From the NCBI GenBank assembly GCA_039588215.1, contig JBDHAD010000014.1, positions 1-53,253 on the forward strand: a DNA stretch of 53,253 nucleotides, given 5' to 3'. The notes below the pieces were generated by a model, which was given only the letters and a program-made list of their open reading frames with translations, was not told the DNA's origin and did no database searches. This document shows positions 15,094-23,051 of this stretch, piece by piece; position 1 is the first letter of the stretch, and each line of letters starts with the position of its first letter. A program made the position numbers and the translations under genes. The DNA is from JBDHAC01 sp039588215 (lineage in GTDB: Bacteria > Gemmatimonadota > Gemmatimonadetes > Palauibacterales > Palauibacteraceae).

Positions 15094-16122
15094 CTACATG
15101 CCAAGGTGCTGTTGTCGAGGCCCGAAGATCCCGAACAGCCACAGCGCCAGCACGATGACGCCGACCAGCATCCCCAGCCAGGAGACCCAGCCACGCAGCC
15201 CCGGTCGATCGTCCGCGCCCCGGTCAAGCAGCGGAACGGCGACGAGGAACGCGAACACGGCGACCGGCCCGACCACCATCCCCCACACCCCGAGCAGGTT
15301 CTCCAGCCCATAGACCCAAAGCACCGGCCAGAACGGCTTGGTGATCTCCACACCGGCGACCGGTCGGTAACCGAGCCCTTCGGGCGCGAGGAGCGATAGC
15401 AGGCCGAGGGCCGCGAAGACGAGCAGGCTAACGCCCGTCAAGCGCGTCGCGTGGGTCCGAAAGGTGCTCGTCTCCGAGTAGTCCGCGTGGATGCCGAGGT
15501 GCCGAATGAGCCAGAAGTGGAGCCCCATCAACCCGACCAACAGGAGGGGAAGCAGGTTCGTGTGCAGGCTGAAGATGCGCGCCAGCAACGACGTGGAGCG
15601 GGTGAATCCTTCGGTGAAGAAGGTCCCGATCGCGCCCGTCAGCCCGCCACCGCTCACGAAGTGCGCCAGCGCCTCGAACCCTTCCTGGTCGTATCGAAGC
15701 ACCGTCCCCGTCACGATCAGCAGGAACAGCAACCCCGCCATGGCGACGCCCGCCCACCAGGTCAGCTCGCGCGGCCGTTTGTAGGATCGGCGCCAGAAGA
15801 CGTATGCGAGGTGAGCCGAGATCGTTAGCGTGACGGCGCCGGCGGACCAGTAGTGCAGGCTCCGGGTCCAATCGCCGAACGGGGCTCGGGCGATGATGTA
15901 GAGCACGCTGTCGTGCGCGCCCGCCGGAGTCGGATTATAGAACTGGGCCAGGTACACGCCGGTGAGCAGCAAAACCACGATCAAGAACGCCGTGAGGCCA
16001 CCCAGCATGTAGGTCCAGCGATTCGCCTCCCCGGGGATCGCGTATTCCAGAGCTTCCAGCGCCAGGCGGCGCCCGGTGGCGCCTTCGTCACGCGGTTCGG
16101 GCGAGGCAGGGGTATCGTTCAT
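15094..16122 (-). CDS. Cytochrome b (b6-like), dihaem
   Basis: Membrane cytochrome of 342 residues with about eight hydrophobic segments. Haem ligands fit a dihaem cytochrome b: His90 and His104 in one helix (13 residues between) and His187 and His202 in another (14 between, the spacing of b6-type proteins). A shorter C-terminal part with about three helices follows in the same chain, as in a b6 plus subunit IV fusion. The place of the PEWY quinol-oxidation motif reads KPFWPVLW, so the Glu is missing. No Rieske protein or cytochrome c1 gene is in the window. It could be a quinone:acceptor module of an alternative complex; a full bc1 complex is not supported here. The start has an N-terminal polar tail before the first helix. 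Confidence 0.85.
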   Translation of the reverse strand: MNDTPASPEPRDEGATGRRLALEALEYAIPGEANRWTYMLGGLTAFLIVVLLLTGVYLAQFYNPTPAGAHDSVLYIIARAPFGDWTRSLHYWSAGAVTLTISAHLAYVFWRRSYKRPRELTWWAGVAMAGLLFLLIVTGTVLRYDQEGFEALAHFVSGGGLTGAIGTFFTEGFTRSTSLLARIFSLHTNLLPLLLVGLMGLHFWLIRHLGIHADYSETSTFRTHATRLTGVSLLVFAALGLLSLLAPEGLGYRPVAGVEITKPFWPVLWVYGLENLLGVWGMVVGPVAVFAFLVAVPLLDRGADDRPGLRGWVSWLGMLVGVIVLALWLFGIFGPRQQHLGM

Positions 16123-16148
16123 CGACTCTCACGCGTTAGCGATCGGTA

Positions 16149-16432
16149 ATGGCGCGCGATGACACAGGTCCGAAGTCGTGCGCATCCGTGACCGGACAGG
16201 AGGCTTGCCATTTCGGCCGCGTACCGCAAGCTCTGCATGCGATCCGCCGCAGACCCTACTCCGCACTCGAGGCAACCGACGCGGTCGTGTCGGGGCGGTT
16301 CCGGGTGACGGTCGAGGGGAGGGAAGTGGTCCTCGAAGCGGCGGACTGTCTCGCGGTACCGCGCGGGACTCCGCTCAGCGCGGAATGGTGAGCGACGAGC
16401 CCGTAGTCAGCCTGGACGGGATTCGAAGCTAG
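16149..16432 (+). pseudogene. Frameshifted cupin-domain protein
   Basis: The frame starting at 16149 encodes a cupin-like core: VVSGRFRVTVEGREVVLEA then ADCLAVPRGTPLSAEW, which is the second half of a small cupin barrel. It stops at TGA 16389-16391. The expected last strand (DEPVVSLDGIRS) continues in another frame to TAG at 16430-16432, so a frameshift near 16385 has broken the gene. An N-terminal half of about 30 residues has no clear cupin features. It could instead be a short intact protein ending at 16391. Confidence 0.5.
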
Positions 16433-16477
16433 AGAAGGCCGCCGGGGCGCTGTCGGGTGTTGTCCGCAACGGTTGCT

Positions 16478-16753
16478 CTAGCTTCCCAACCTTCGGCGAA
16501 TCTCCGCCGGGTAATCGGGGAAGTAGCGGGCGATCTCGGAGATCTCGAAGCGGCGCAGGATGGCTTCCTTCGGCTCCCGCTCGAGCAGAAACCGGAACGA
16601 TTCCTCGAGAAGCCGCTCGGCTCGGGTCCCTCCTGCGAATCGATCCAACGCCGCCAGGGTCACCTCCACCACATGTCGGGTCGAACCTCCACGGTCCTGC
16701 ACCTCGATCGAATACTCGTCGGCGCCAACGTGCGTCACTCGGATCTCGGCCAT
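16478..16753 (-). CDS. Small conserved protein of the pilin operon, unknown function
   Basis: An unrecognised 91-residue soluble protein with an alpha/beta look: an N-terminal strand pair (IRVTHVGADEYSIEVQD), then helices (LAALDRFAGGT, RLLEESFRFLLEREPKEAILRRF) ending in ISEIARYFPDYPAEIRRRL. It has no signal peptide. GGAGGAAGACC precedes the ATG at 16753, so that start is well supported. It lies 33 bases after the PilX-like gene in the same direction and is the last gene of the operon. The strand-helix plan with a hydrophobic YFPDYP end suggests a small adaptor, but there is no basis for a function. Confidence 0.75.
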   Translation of the reverse strand: MAEIRVTHVGADEYSIEVQDRGGSTRHVVEVTLAALDRFAGGTRAERLLEESFRFLLEREPKEAILRRFEISEIARYFPDYPAEIRRRLGS

Positions 16754-16786
16754 GGTCTTCCTCCCTGGTGTCACGGGAGGAATCTA

Positions 16787-18565
16787 TCAGTACTGTCGCA
16801 TGAACCCGAGACGGAGGACCTGTCCCACCACCGGCGTGAACGGCGGAAGGTTGGCAGGGTCGAGGAACCGCTGGTCGAAGTTCCAATCCCTGTTCGGCGG
16901 GCTGTAGTACCAGCAACAGTCGAAGGGTCCCTGGGCCACCTGTGCGAACCACAGCGAGACGAGCGATCCGTTTATGAACGCCGTCCTGCCGGACCAGATC
17001 TCCAGGAAGCGCGGGTAGTTGTTCAACCAGCCGCCGCCATCCGGTGAGCCGAAGAACGGCGTCGGGCTGTGTCCGGACAGCAGTGCGGCCTGGATCCTCG
17101 TGTCGAACGGGGCGTTCTCCGTGGGTCCCTCACCGCTACTCGCATCGTTCCAGGCGGCCGAGAGAATCGTGAACGCATCCGACGCGAAGGACGCGGGCTG
17201 CCAGAAGTTGTCGTCAGCGTTGTAGTCCCCGAGTACGTACAACGGAAGGTCGGTCGCGATCGTCAGCGGGGCCTTCAGCACCGCGCCACCGCGAACCCGG
17301 ACCACGGTTTGCTTATCAGCCGCCGGCGCGCCGGGACCGGAGAAGTAGACGTACACGCCGCCGTTCGCGTAGTCCGCGACCTGGAACTTCGAGAGGTCAA
17401 TCTCGATGACATCGCGGTTGGAGGTGTCGTTCTGCGAGCCGCCCGCGGAGTTCTGCTCGCGATCGTCGTAGAACTGGTCCAGCGCGAACCACACGGCGGT
17501 CGGGTCGCTCAGCGCGACCGCCGCGCCTCCCTGGTCGAAGAAGTCGAAGACGTACACGGCACCCTGGCGGCGGAGCCGGATCGTGAGCCCCGCGTTACAT
17601 GCGTACTTCAGATCCGCCACGCTCTGCGCCTCCGCGCCCGTGCAGGGCTGGATGAGCTCGTACGGGCCGATGCCGGCCGGGATCGGCAGGTTCAAAGGTT
17701 GGATCCCGCTCGCCCGGGTTTGAATGTTGTGGTCCCAGGTCGCCTTCGACCAATCGTCGAAGGACGCGTCCTGGGCGGGGGTCGGGAACGTCACCGGGTC
17801 GTCATCGACGCCGAAGTTATGCCCGTCCTCCAGGACTTCGATCCAGCTATCGTCGTTCTTCTGAATGTAAACGTCCAGCCCGTCGCTACCCGCAGCCACC
17901 GCACCCGAGGCCTTCGCGTGAGTGTGAAAGTCTCCGGCCGCCGTCAGCATGTCCCAGAAGTAGAGACCCGTTTGGCTATCGACGTATAGATCACCGTTCG
18001 TGTGCACTCTACCTCGCAGATCCATCCTCGGACCGGGGAAGTTCTCGAGGTCGTACTCGTAGAACGCCGCGAATTGGAAGATCGGGATCGCTTGGGCTCG
18101 GGCGGCCAGCTCCACCGCCGCGCGAGCCCCGGCCGGTCCGTTTACCGCGGACGTGACGAGAATATCCTGGTCCAGGCTTACGAGCCCGGCGAACGGTCCC
18201 TGCGAGATCTGCCTGACGGTTGCGCTGCCGCTGAGGGTTGCACCGTAGTTGACGAACGTATAGTCGGGTATAGTGGGGGGCGTGCTCGCTGCCGCCTGGA
18301 TCTCGGCCTGCGTAATCGAGCCATCGGCCAGGGCCTCACGTATTTCGGCGAGGAACTTCTCGGCGCCCGCCTCCGCCGCATAGGTCGCCTGCACCGACAC
18401 ATACTCGTTCGTGGCGATCCGGACCTCCGTACGGCTCGCGAGGTGGGCCGTCGCGACGACGCCCGTCAGGACGACCAGTATGAAGAGGACGAGTGCTAGC
18501 GCGTATCCGCCTTCGGTGGGGAGTAGGCCGCCACCGCCCGAACCGGCCCTGCGTGATCCCATCAT
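16787..18565 (-). CDS. PilX/GspK-like minor pilin with large extracellular domain
   Basis: A 592-residue envelope protein with a prepilin-like N-terminus: basic leader, TEGGYALALVLFILVVLTG hydrophobic helix, then TYAAEAGAEKFLAEI, the start typical of PilX-type proteins. The expected Glu at position 5 of the mature protein is absent, as in other PilX and GspK initiator-type subunits. The large C-terminal domain contains MDLRGRVHTNGDLY, a pattern seen in DUF4900-type pilus assembly proteins. The start is the ATG at 18565, which overlaps the stop of the upstream pilin gene (ATGA). It probably sits at a pilus tip or primes assembly of a type IV pilus or secretion pseudopilus. Confidence 0.8.
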   Translation of the reverse strand: MMGSRRAGSGGGGLLPTEGGYALALVLFILVVLTGVVATAHLASRTEVRIATNEYVSVQATYAAEAGAEKFLAEIREALADGSITQAEIQAAASTPPTIPDYTFVNYGATLSGSATVRQISQGPFAGLVSLDQDILVTSAVNGPAGARAAVELAARAQAIPIFQFAAFYEYDLENFPGPRMDLRGRVHTNGDLYVDSQTGLYFWDMLTAAGDFHTHAKASGAVAAGSDGLDVYIQKNDDSWIEVLEDGHNFGVDDDPVTFPTPAQDASFDDWSKATWDHNIQTRASGIQPLNLPIPAGIGPYELIQPCTGAEAQSVADLKYACNAGLTIRLRRQGAVYVFDFFDQGGAAVALSDPTAVWFALDQFYDDREQNSAGGSQNDTSNRDVIEIDLSKFQVADYANGGVYVYFSGPGAPAADKQTVVRVRGGAVLKAPLTIATDLPLYVLGDYNADDNFWQPASFASDAFTILSAAWNDASSGEGPTENAPFDTRIQAALLSGHSPTPFFGSPDGGGWLNNYPRFLEIWSGRTAFINGSLVSLWFAQVAQGPFDCCWYYSPPNRDWNFDQRFLDPANLPPFTPVVGQVLRLGFMRQY

Positions 18566-19560
18566 CCGCCCAGATTCCTTGTGTAAAGCTGGTTCCGGGG
18601 GGTCACGCTCAGAGAATAGCCGCGTGAGTAGATCTGCCCTCCCGCGAGATCCTTGTCCCGCCACCGAGTCTGCCCGTCGAACGTGACTCGGACGGTGTTC
18701 ACATCATCGTAGTCGTTGGTGGTATCGGCATCGCCCGCGTCGGCCTGGGGAGCCACGTCTCCATCCGCGAACAGGAGCTCGACCTGGAAGTTGGAGATCA
18801 GGTCGGCGACCGGCACACGCTGCCAGTTTCCCCCCTGGTAGGAGGTGGCACGTACCAAGTATGGGTTGGCCGGGTTGCTGCTATCCAGGAAGTATGCGAC
18901 TGCCCGCGTCCGAAGCCCTACCGCGTTGGCCGTATTCGCCTGCAAGACCCACCCGTGCGCTTCCCCGTCGACAGGAGACACGCTCAGGGTCGCCGTACCG
19001 ATCTGTGTGGTGGGCGGTTGCCCACCACAACTTCCGCCCGCGACCAGGCTGACACCGGTGACGTGCGCCACACCGCGCGCGCTCCCGCTGGCCAGATAGA
19101 TGAAGTCCCCCGCAGCCACGTCATCGACCGGGTCGCCGCACGTAACCTTGAGCACGACCTCTGACTTCTCCAAGCCGGGTGTCGGCGCGAGGACCATGTG
19201 GTCGGGCGTAGAGGGCTCGATGTAAAGGATGAACAGGGTGTCCGGTTGCCCGGCGCCCCCGTCGACCGCGGCGACGATGCCAAACGCCGTGTTGGGGTCC
19301 ATCCCCTGGCCGGCTTGCTGCAGGTCGCGCGTGACCATGTCGGTCGCCTGACGAGCGTTCTGCTGAAGCTCGAGTCGGAGCCTCTCGGTTCGACTGTTCT
19401 CCCGAGTGAGATCCAGGAGTCCGAGCGAGCCTACGATCATGATGAGCCCGATAAACATGGCGATCATGACTTCGATGAACGTGAACCCGGCCTCATGCGC
19501 CCGCGGCACCTCTCGCACTGCGCCTGGCTGGGTCCCAGGTACTCCGTTCACACCCCTCAC
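18562..19560 (-). CDS. PilW-like minor pilin (prepilin-type cleavage motif)
   Basis: A 332-residue protein with a type III prepilin signal: EAG/FTFIEVMIAMFIGLIMIVG, with Gly at -1 and Glu at +5, the substrate of prepilin peptidase PilD. A long amphipathic helix (ENSRTERLRLELQQNARQATD) follows, as in PilW and GspJ. The remaining 250 residues are beta-rich. The N-terminal leader is about 27 residues, longer than usual, and starts with GTG at 19560; a shorter start is possible. It lies 20 bases downstream of the previous pilin gene and is coupled to the next by ATGA. Confidence 0.82.
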   Translation of the reverse strand: MRGVNGVPGTQPGAVREVPRAHEAGFTFIEVMIAMFIGLIMIVGSLGLLDLTRENSRTERLRLELQQNARQATDMVTRDLQQAGQGMDPNTAFGIVAAVDGGAGQPDTLFILYIEPSTPDHMVLAPTPGLEKSEVVLKVTCGDPVDDVAAGDFIYLASGSARGVAHVTGVSLVAGGSCGGQPPTTQIGTATLSVSPVDGEAHGWVLQANTANAVGLRTRAVAYFLDSSNPANPYLVRATSYQGGNWQRVPVADLISNFQVELLFADGDVAPQADAGDADTTNDYDDVNTVRVTFDGQTRWRDKDLAGGQIYSRGYSLSVTPRNQLYTRNLGG

Positions 19561-19580
19561 GGTACCCTCGATGAGTTGGC

Positions 19581-19976
19581 TCAGTTGACGTACGTGAGCG
19601 TGTAGATCTTGACGGTCTTCATTCCCCCACGGCCCGTCGAATAGTCGACGGAGACGGTGAACGCCTTCGTGTTCTTCCCCTCGGCCTCGTTCACGACCTC
19701 GACCTTGCGCTTGTACTTCCCCTTGCCCTTACCGCCCTGTCCTAGGGCGGTCACGTCTTCGGCGGCCTCGGCCTGGATTGAGGCGGGCGGCAGTCCTTTC
19801 AGCTCCTCGATCTTCTGCACGGCCAGGGCCACGGCATGCGCTTGCTCCTTGGCACCCGTATCCGATGACATGACGATCGCGATCCCGCCGGCCGCTGCCA
19901 CCGCTCCCAAGGCGAACAATGCCACCGCGACCGTGAGCTCGATGAGCGTGAAGCCCGAAGTTGATTGCTTGTTCAT
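19581..19976 (-). CDS. PilV/GspI-like minor pilin
   Basis: A 131-residue prepilin. The short leader MNKQSTSG precedes the cleavage site G/FTLIELTVAVALFALGAV, with Glu at +5. The helix is followed by an Ala-Lys-rich region (EQAHAVALAVQKIEELKGLP) and a small beta domain, matching PilV or GspI in length. Its ATG at 19976 overlaps the stop of the GspH-like gene by four bases. The ORF extends upstream but overlaps that gene and has no leader features. Confidence 0.85.
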   Translation of the reverse strand: MNKQSTSGFTLIELTVAVALFALGAVAAAGGIAIVMSSDTGAKEQAHAVALAVQKIEELKGLPPASIQAEAAEDVTALGQGGKGKGKYKRKVEVVNEAEGKNTKAFTVSVDYSTGRGGMKTVKIYTLTYVN

Positions 19977-20623
19977 TTCCACGTGCTTCCTTGCAGGTGC
20001 CAGACCTTCACGAGACCGGATTGGCTGATCGTGACGGCGCGGACGGCGTTCGGATTCTTCTCGTGTGCGATGTATACGGCGCCCATCCACAGCTGATTGG
20101 GGGGAGCCGATACGACCATCCCGCGCCCGTTGAAAACGATCGGATTGGGGGACAGGTCGATCGGCGCGAGGATCGTGTTTCCATCCGGGCCGGTGCTCGC
20201 GGCCCCGGCATCGAACCGGACACCGTCCGGAAGCGGGATCCCCAGCCAGCTTCCGTTCATCTCGGCGCTGGGGAGGCTCACTGCGGCGACCTCCGCCTTG
20301 GTACCCGTCGGCACATCGCCCGGGTTACCGAGGTTGACGTAGGCGGTGACGAAGTTCTTCGCGGACCCCGGCTCGAAGTGGAAATAGACTTCTCGGTTCA
20401 TCGAGATGGCGCGGAAGCGAGCGAGCCGCATCGAATTGGCGACCGCTTCCGCGGCCCGGCCCGCTCGAGCTGCCGGGCTCTGCCGCAGGAAATACGGAAA
20501 CGCGACGGCGCTCAGGATACTCACGAGGGTGATGACCAGGAGCATCTCGAGCAACGAGTAGCCGCCGGATACCCTCTTCCACTCCCGCAAGCGCCACGAT
20601 CCCAACACGTGCCTCGACTCCAT
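19973..20623 (-). CDS. FimT/GspH-like minor pilin
   Basis: A 216-residue prepilin of the FimT/GspH group and first gene of the operon. The leader of about 20 residues ends SGG/YSLLEMLLVITLVSILSAV, with Glu at +5. The following AARAGRAAEAVANSMRLARFRAISMNREV is the GspH helix that carries the conserved Arg-Ala-Glu-Ala type pattern. The C-terminal domain is beta-rich. The ribosome binding site before 20623 is weak (CGGACGG). Four pilin genes in a row without a major pilin, ATPase or secretin show that the main assembly machine is encoded elsewhere. Confidence 0.87.
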   Translation of the reverse strand: MESRHVLGSWRLREWKRVSGGYSLLEMLLVITLVSILSAVAFPYFLRQSPAARAGRAAEAVANSMRLARFRAISMNREVYFHFEPGSAKNFVTAYVNLGNPGDVPTGTKAEVAAVSLPSAEMNGSWLGIPLPDGVRFDAGAASTGPDGNTILAPIDLSPNPIVFNGRGMVVSAPPNQLWMGAVYIAHEKNPNAVRAVTISQSGLVKVWHLQGSTWK

Positions 20624-21009
20624 CCGTCCGGTTGCTGTCTTCGACGCTGGAGGGGTCTCGATGCGCGGATTCCCCGACCAGCCGACATGTTCGCGACAGG
20701 TCTCAAGAGCAACAGCCGAACCGAAGTTGATTATTCGTGTAACAGGCTTATGTGTAATGTGTTACGGTGATCTCGTACCGCGATTGCGGGCTGGGTGCCA
20801 CACGTTCGCTCGTGCAACCTGCACGAGAGGCGCTTGGTTCTGCCAAATCCCACCCTGATGCACAGGGTCTACCGGGATTCACGTGCACCGGTGGGACTTG
20901 GCCGGGCAGGCCAGAGTCATTCACACGCAAGCGTTTCAAGCGTACCTTCGCGTCAGGGCCGAGAGAGGACCCCTGATGGCCAGGTACGCCAGACAGAGGG
21001 AAACGTACG
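20624..21009. other. 386-bp intergenic region between divergent genes, with inverted repeats
   Basis: No gene is supported. It separates the minus-strand pilin operon from the plus-strand DUF302 gene. It holds an inverted repeat (20739-20765) and a perfect hairpin, CTCGTGC at 20809-20815 with GCACGAG at 20821-20827. A weak plus-strand promoter candidate is TTGATT (20728-20733) with TGTAAT (20753-20758), but the 19-base spacer is long. Confidence 0.35.
20739..20765. promoter_or_regulatory. Inverted repeat, possible regulator site
   Basis: GTAACA at 20739-20744 and TGTTAC at 20760-20765 are perfect reverse complements 15 bases apart, in unusually AT-rich sequence for this genome. It lies between the divergent pilin and DUF302 genes and overlaps a promoter candidate. 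No regulator family is assigned. Confidence 0.25.
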
Positions 21010-21420
21010 GTGATACAATCGCTCGCTTTCGAGGTAGCTCTGAATGCGTCACAGGATGCCGCTGTAGAAGCCGTGACCGAGGCGCTCAAGACCGAGGGCT
21101 TCGGCATCCTAACCCGAATCGACCTGCACGAGGCGTTCAAGGAGAAGCTCGACCTCGAGTTCCGGCCTTACACGATCCTGGGTGCCTGCAATCCGCCGCT
21201 GGCTCACAGGGCCGTCTCGAGTCGACCCGAGATCGGTCTCATGCTTCCGTGTAACGTGACGGTCGAGTCGGATGCCAGCGGTGGGGCCATGGTTCGAATC
21301 AGCGACCCACAGGTGTTGATGACGACCGGTGGGTTCGACGCGGATCCGGCGATTCAGGAGGTAGCGGAGGAAGCTCGCGAACGGCTGAGACGCGTGGCAG
21401 ACACGCTCTCCGGTCGCTGA
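21010..21420 (+). CDS. DUF302 domain protein
   Basis: A 136-residue soluble protein clearly of the DUF302 family. Family landmarks are EGFGILTRIDLHEAFKEK, FRPYTILGACNPPLAHRA and IGLMLPCNVTVES; the two Cys residues in ACNPP and LPCNV are conserved in the family. Function is not established; members are often found near metal or redox genes and fused to other domains. The start is GTG at 21010 because the family fold begins within the first 10 residues; there is no strong ribosome binding site. It has no operon partner. Confidence 0.9.
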   Translation: MIQSLAFEVALNASQDAAVEAVTEALKTEGFGILTRIDLHEAFKEKLDLEFRPYTILGACNPPLAHRAVSSRPEIGLMLPCNVTVESDASGGAMVRISDPQVLMTTGGFDADPAIQEVAEEARERLRRVADTLSGR

Positions 21421-21472
21421 GAATTCGCGCATCCAACGCGTCACAGCATACCGATCGATGACCGGCTATTAG

Positions 21473-21505
21473 ACGGCGGCGCTCGGGTGTACCCGGCGCC
21501 GCCGT
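21473..21505. terminator. Long hairpin between convergent genes, likely bidirectional terminator
   Basis: ACGGCGGCGC at 21473-21482 pairs with GCGCCGCCGT at 21496-21505, and inside it CGGGT pairs with ACCCG around a two-base loop, with one bulged T. It is centred between the DUF302 gene and the convergent lipoprotein gene. There is little T tract. Confidence 0.6.
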
Positions 21506-21529
21506 TCATCCAGCCAGGCACCGACGCGG

Positions 21530-21943
21530 CTAATATCCGGGGTAGGCCCCCCGCACCCGCCGGCCCGTCTGCGCGTCGAACACGTAGCGGTACTTCGTCC
21601 GCGGATTCCGGTGGTCGTACACGAACACCTCGACCACCTCGTAACGGTCGTAGGGCCTCGCCAGCAACCAACCCCCAGGCGGCACGCGACGCTCCAGGCG
21701 ACGACACGAGCCCGGCGGCGACTGGTGCCCCGGGGCCACGTCCGGCAGCCAGATCCGGCACCTACCCGGAGCGGGCAGATAGCCGCGCGGCACCCGCAAA
21801 CGGTCCATGCGGACCGTGGGGCGGTAATTGTAGTCGTCGTACCGGTCCTCGTAGTACGCGCCGCCGTGTGCATGAGCACCGAAGGCGTACCCGCACCCCG
21901 CGAGCAGCGGTAACATCGCTAGAGTCGTGAGCTTGGCCCTCAT
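21530..21943 (-). CDS. Small lipoprotein, Tyr/Arg-rich, unknown function
   Basis: A 137-residue secreted lipoprotein. The signal peptide (MRAKLTTLAMLPLLAGC) ends in lipobox LAGC. The mature part is rich in Tyr, Arg and Pro, starting AHAHGGAYYEDRYDDYNYRP; it then carries LPAPGRCRIWLPDVAPGHQSP and VEVFVYDHRNPRTKYRYVFD. The RVPRGYLPAPGRCRIWLPD stretch recurs in short envelope lipoproteins of unknown function. AAGGAGG lies at the right distance before the ATG at 21943. The longer open frame upstream is discarded as it overlaps the divergent gene. Confidence 0.8.
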   Translation of the reverse strand: MRAKLTTLAMLPLLAGCGYAFGAHAHGGAYYEDRYDDYNYRPTVRMDRLRVPRGYLPAPGRCRIWLPDVAPGHQSPPGSCRRLERRVPPGGWLLARPYDRYEVVEVFVYDHRNPRTKYRYVFDAQTGRRVRGAYPGY

Positions 21944-22117
21944 CGCGGACCTCCTTCCCTCCGTCTTCACCACTTGAGAGACGGGTTCGGGAACGCTCTG
22001 GTCACGGAGATCTTCCTGGCGCCGATCAACACCGGCAGCTAGTTGAAGAAGGCCGCGCGACGAGTTCTCGTCCGCGCGTTCCCCCGAATCGAGGCCACGA
22101 GAAACCGTGGAGGCTGC

Positions 22118-23005
22118 ATGCGTCACTCCGTACTGACTTGCTCGACCGCACTGCTGCTCACAACCGGCGCAACGATGATTGAGCCAGCTTCGGTCGTCGA
22201 GGCTCAAGAGGTGGGTCCCCCCAATGGATCGCTCGTGATCGTCGGTGGTGGGATGCGAGATCCGGCGATCGTCGAACGCTTCATGCAGCTCGCCGGCGGG
22301 CCCGATGCCCCGATCATCGTGATCCCCACCGCGGGAGGGGCCGAGAGCTATGACGAATCCTTCGGGGGATTGCGGCCGTTTCACGAGTACGGGGTCCGCG
22401 ACCTGACACTGCTCCACACCACGGACCCCGCGGTCGCCGACACGGACGAATTCGTGGAACCGATCCGTGCCGCTCGGGGGGTGTGGTTCAGCGGGGGGCG
22501 TCAATGGCGCCTGGCCGACGCGTATCTGGGGACGAAGACGGAGCAGGCGCTATGGGATCTTCTCGAGCGCGGCGGCGTGATCGGCGGATCTTCGGCCGGA
22601 GCCACGATCCAGGGCTCCTACCTGGCGCGTGGTGACACCCGTACGAACGAGACCATGATGGGTGACCACGAGGCTGGCTTCGCGTTCTTGAGGAACACCG
22701 CGATCGACCAGCACTTGCTTCGCCGCAACCGCCAGTTCGACTTGATCCAGATCGTCGAGGCCCGCCCCGAGCTGCTGGGGATCGGGATCGACGAGAACAC
22801 GGCGATCGTGGTACGGGGCGATCGCTTCGACGTGATCGGCGAGTCGTACGTGGCCATCTACGACCATGGGCGCATGATCGGCGAGGGGGGACGCTTCTAC
22901 TTCCTGGCCCCCGGCGATCGCTTCGATCTGGCGGAGCGGCAACCCACGCGCGTCTCCCAGCAGTTTCAGCCGCTGGATCGCGTCGAGACCCGGGCCTGGC
23001 CATAG
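22118..23005 (+). CDS. Cyanophycinase-like exported serine peptidase (S51)
   Basis: A 295-residue peptidase of family S51, which includes cyanophycinase and dipeptidase E. The nucleophile is Ser159 in the elbow GGSSAGATIQG. Other family segments are GSLVIVGGGMRDPAIVERF at residues 38-56 and GVWFSGGRQWRLAD at 121-134. An N-terminal signal peptide (residues 1-29, ending VEAQ) shows export, like extracellular cyanophycinases. GGAGG precedes the ATG at 22118. It probably releases Asp-Arg dipeptides from cyanophycin, or acts on isoaspartyl peptides; the exact substrate is inference. Confidence 0.9.
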   Translation: MRHSVLTCSTALLLTTGATMIEPASVVEAQEVGPPNGSLVIVGGGMRDPAIVERFMQLAGGPDAPIIVIPTAGGAESYDESFGGLRPFHEYGVRDLTLLHTTDPAVADTDEFVEPIRAARGVWFSGGRQWRLADAYLGTKTEQALWDLLERGGVIGGSSAGATIQGSYLARGDTRTNETMMGDHEAGFAFLRNTAIDQHLLRRNRQFDLIQIVEARPELLGIGIDENTAIVVRGDRFDVIGESYVAIYDHGRMIGEGGRFYFLAPGDRFDLAERQPTRVSQQFQPLDRVETRAWP

Positions 23006-23023
23006 GGATCAATCGCACGGTGT

Positions 23024-23043
23024 GCCCGGGTCCAAGTCCGGGC
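23024..23043. terminator. Hairpin between convergent genes
   Basis: GCCCGG at 23024-23029 pairs with CCGGGC at 23038-23043 around an eight-base loop. It lies in the 46-bp gap between two convergent genes. There is no T tract, so termination here is only likely. Confidence 0.35.
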
Positions 23044-23051
23044 GGCGGAGC

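Noticed and set aside
15094..16122. Complete cytochrome bc1 or b6f complex
   Set aside because: No Rieske or cytochrome c1/f gene is present and PEWY is missing.
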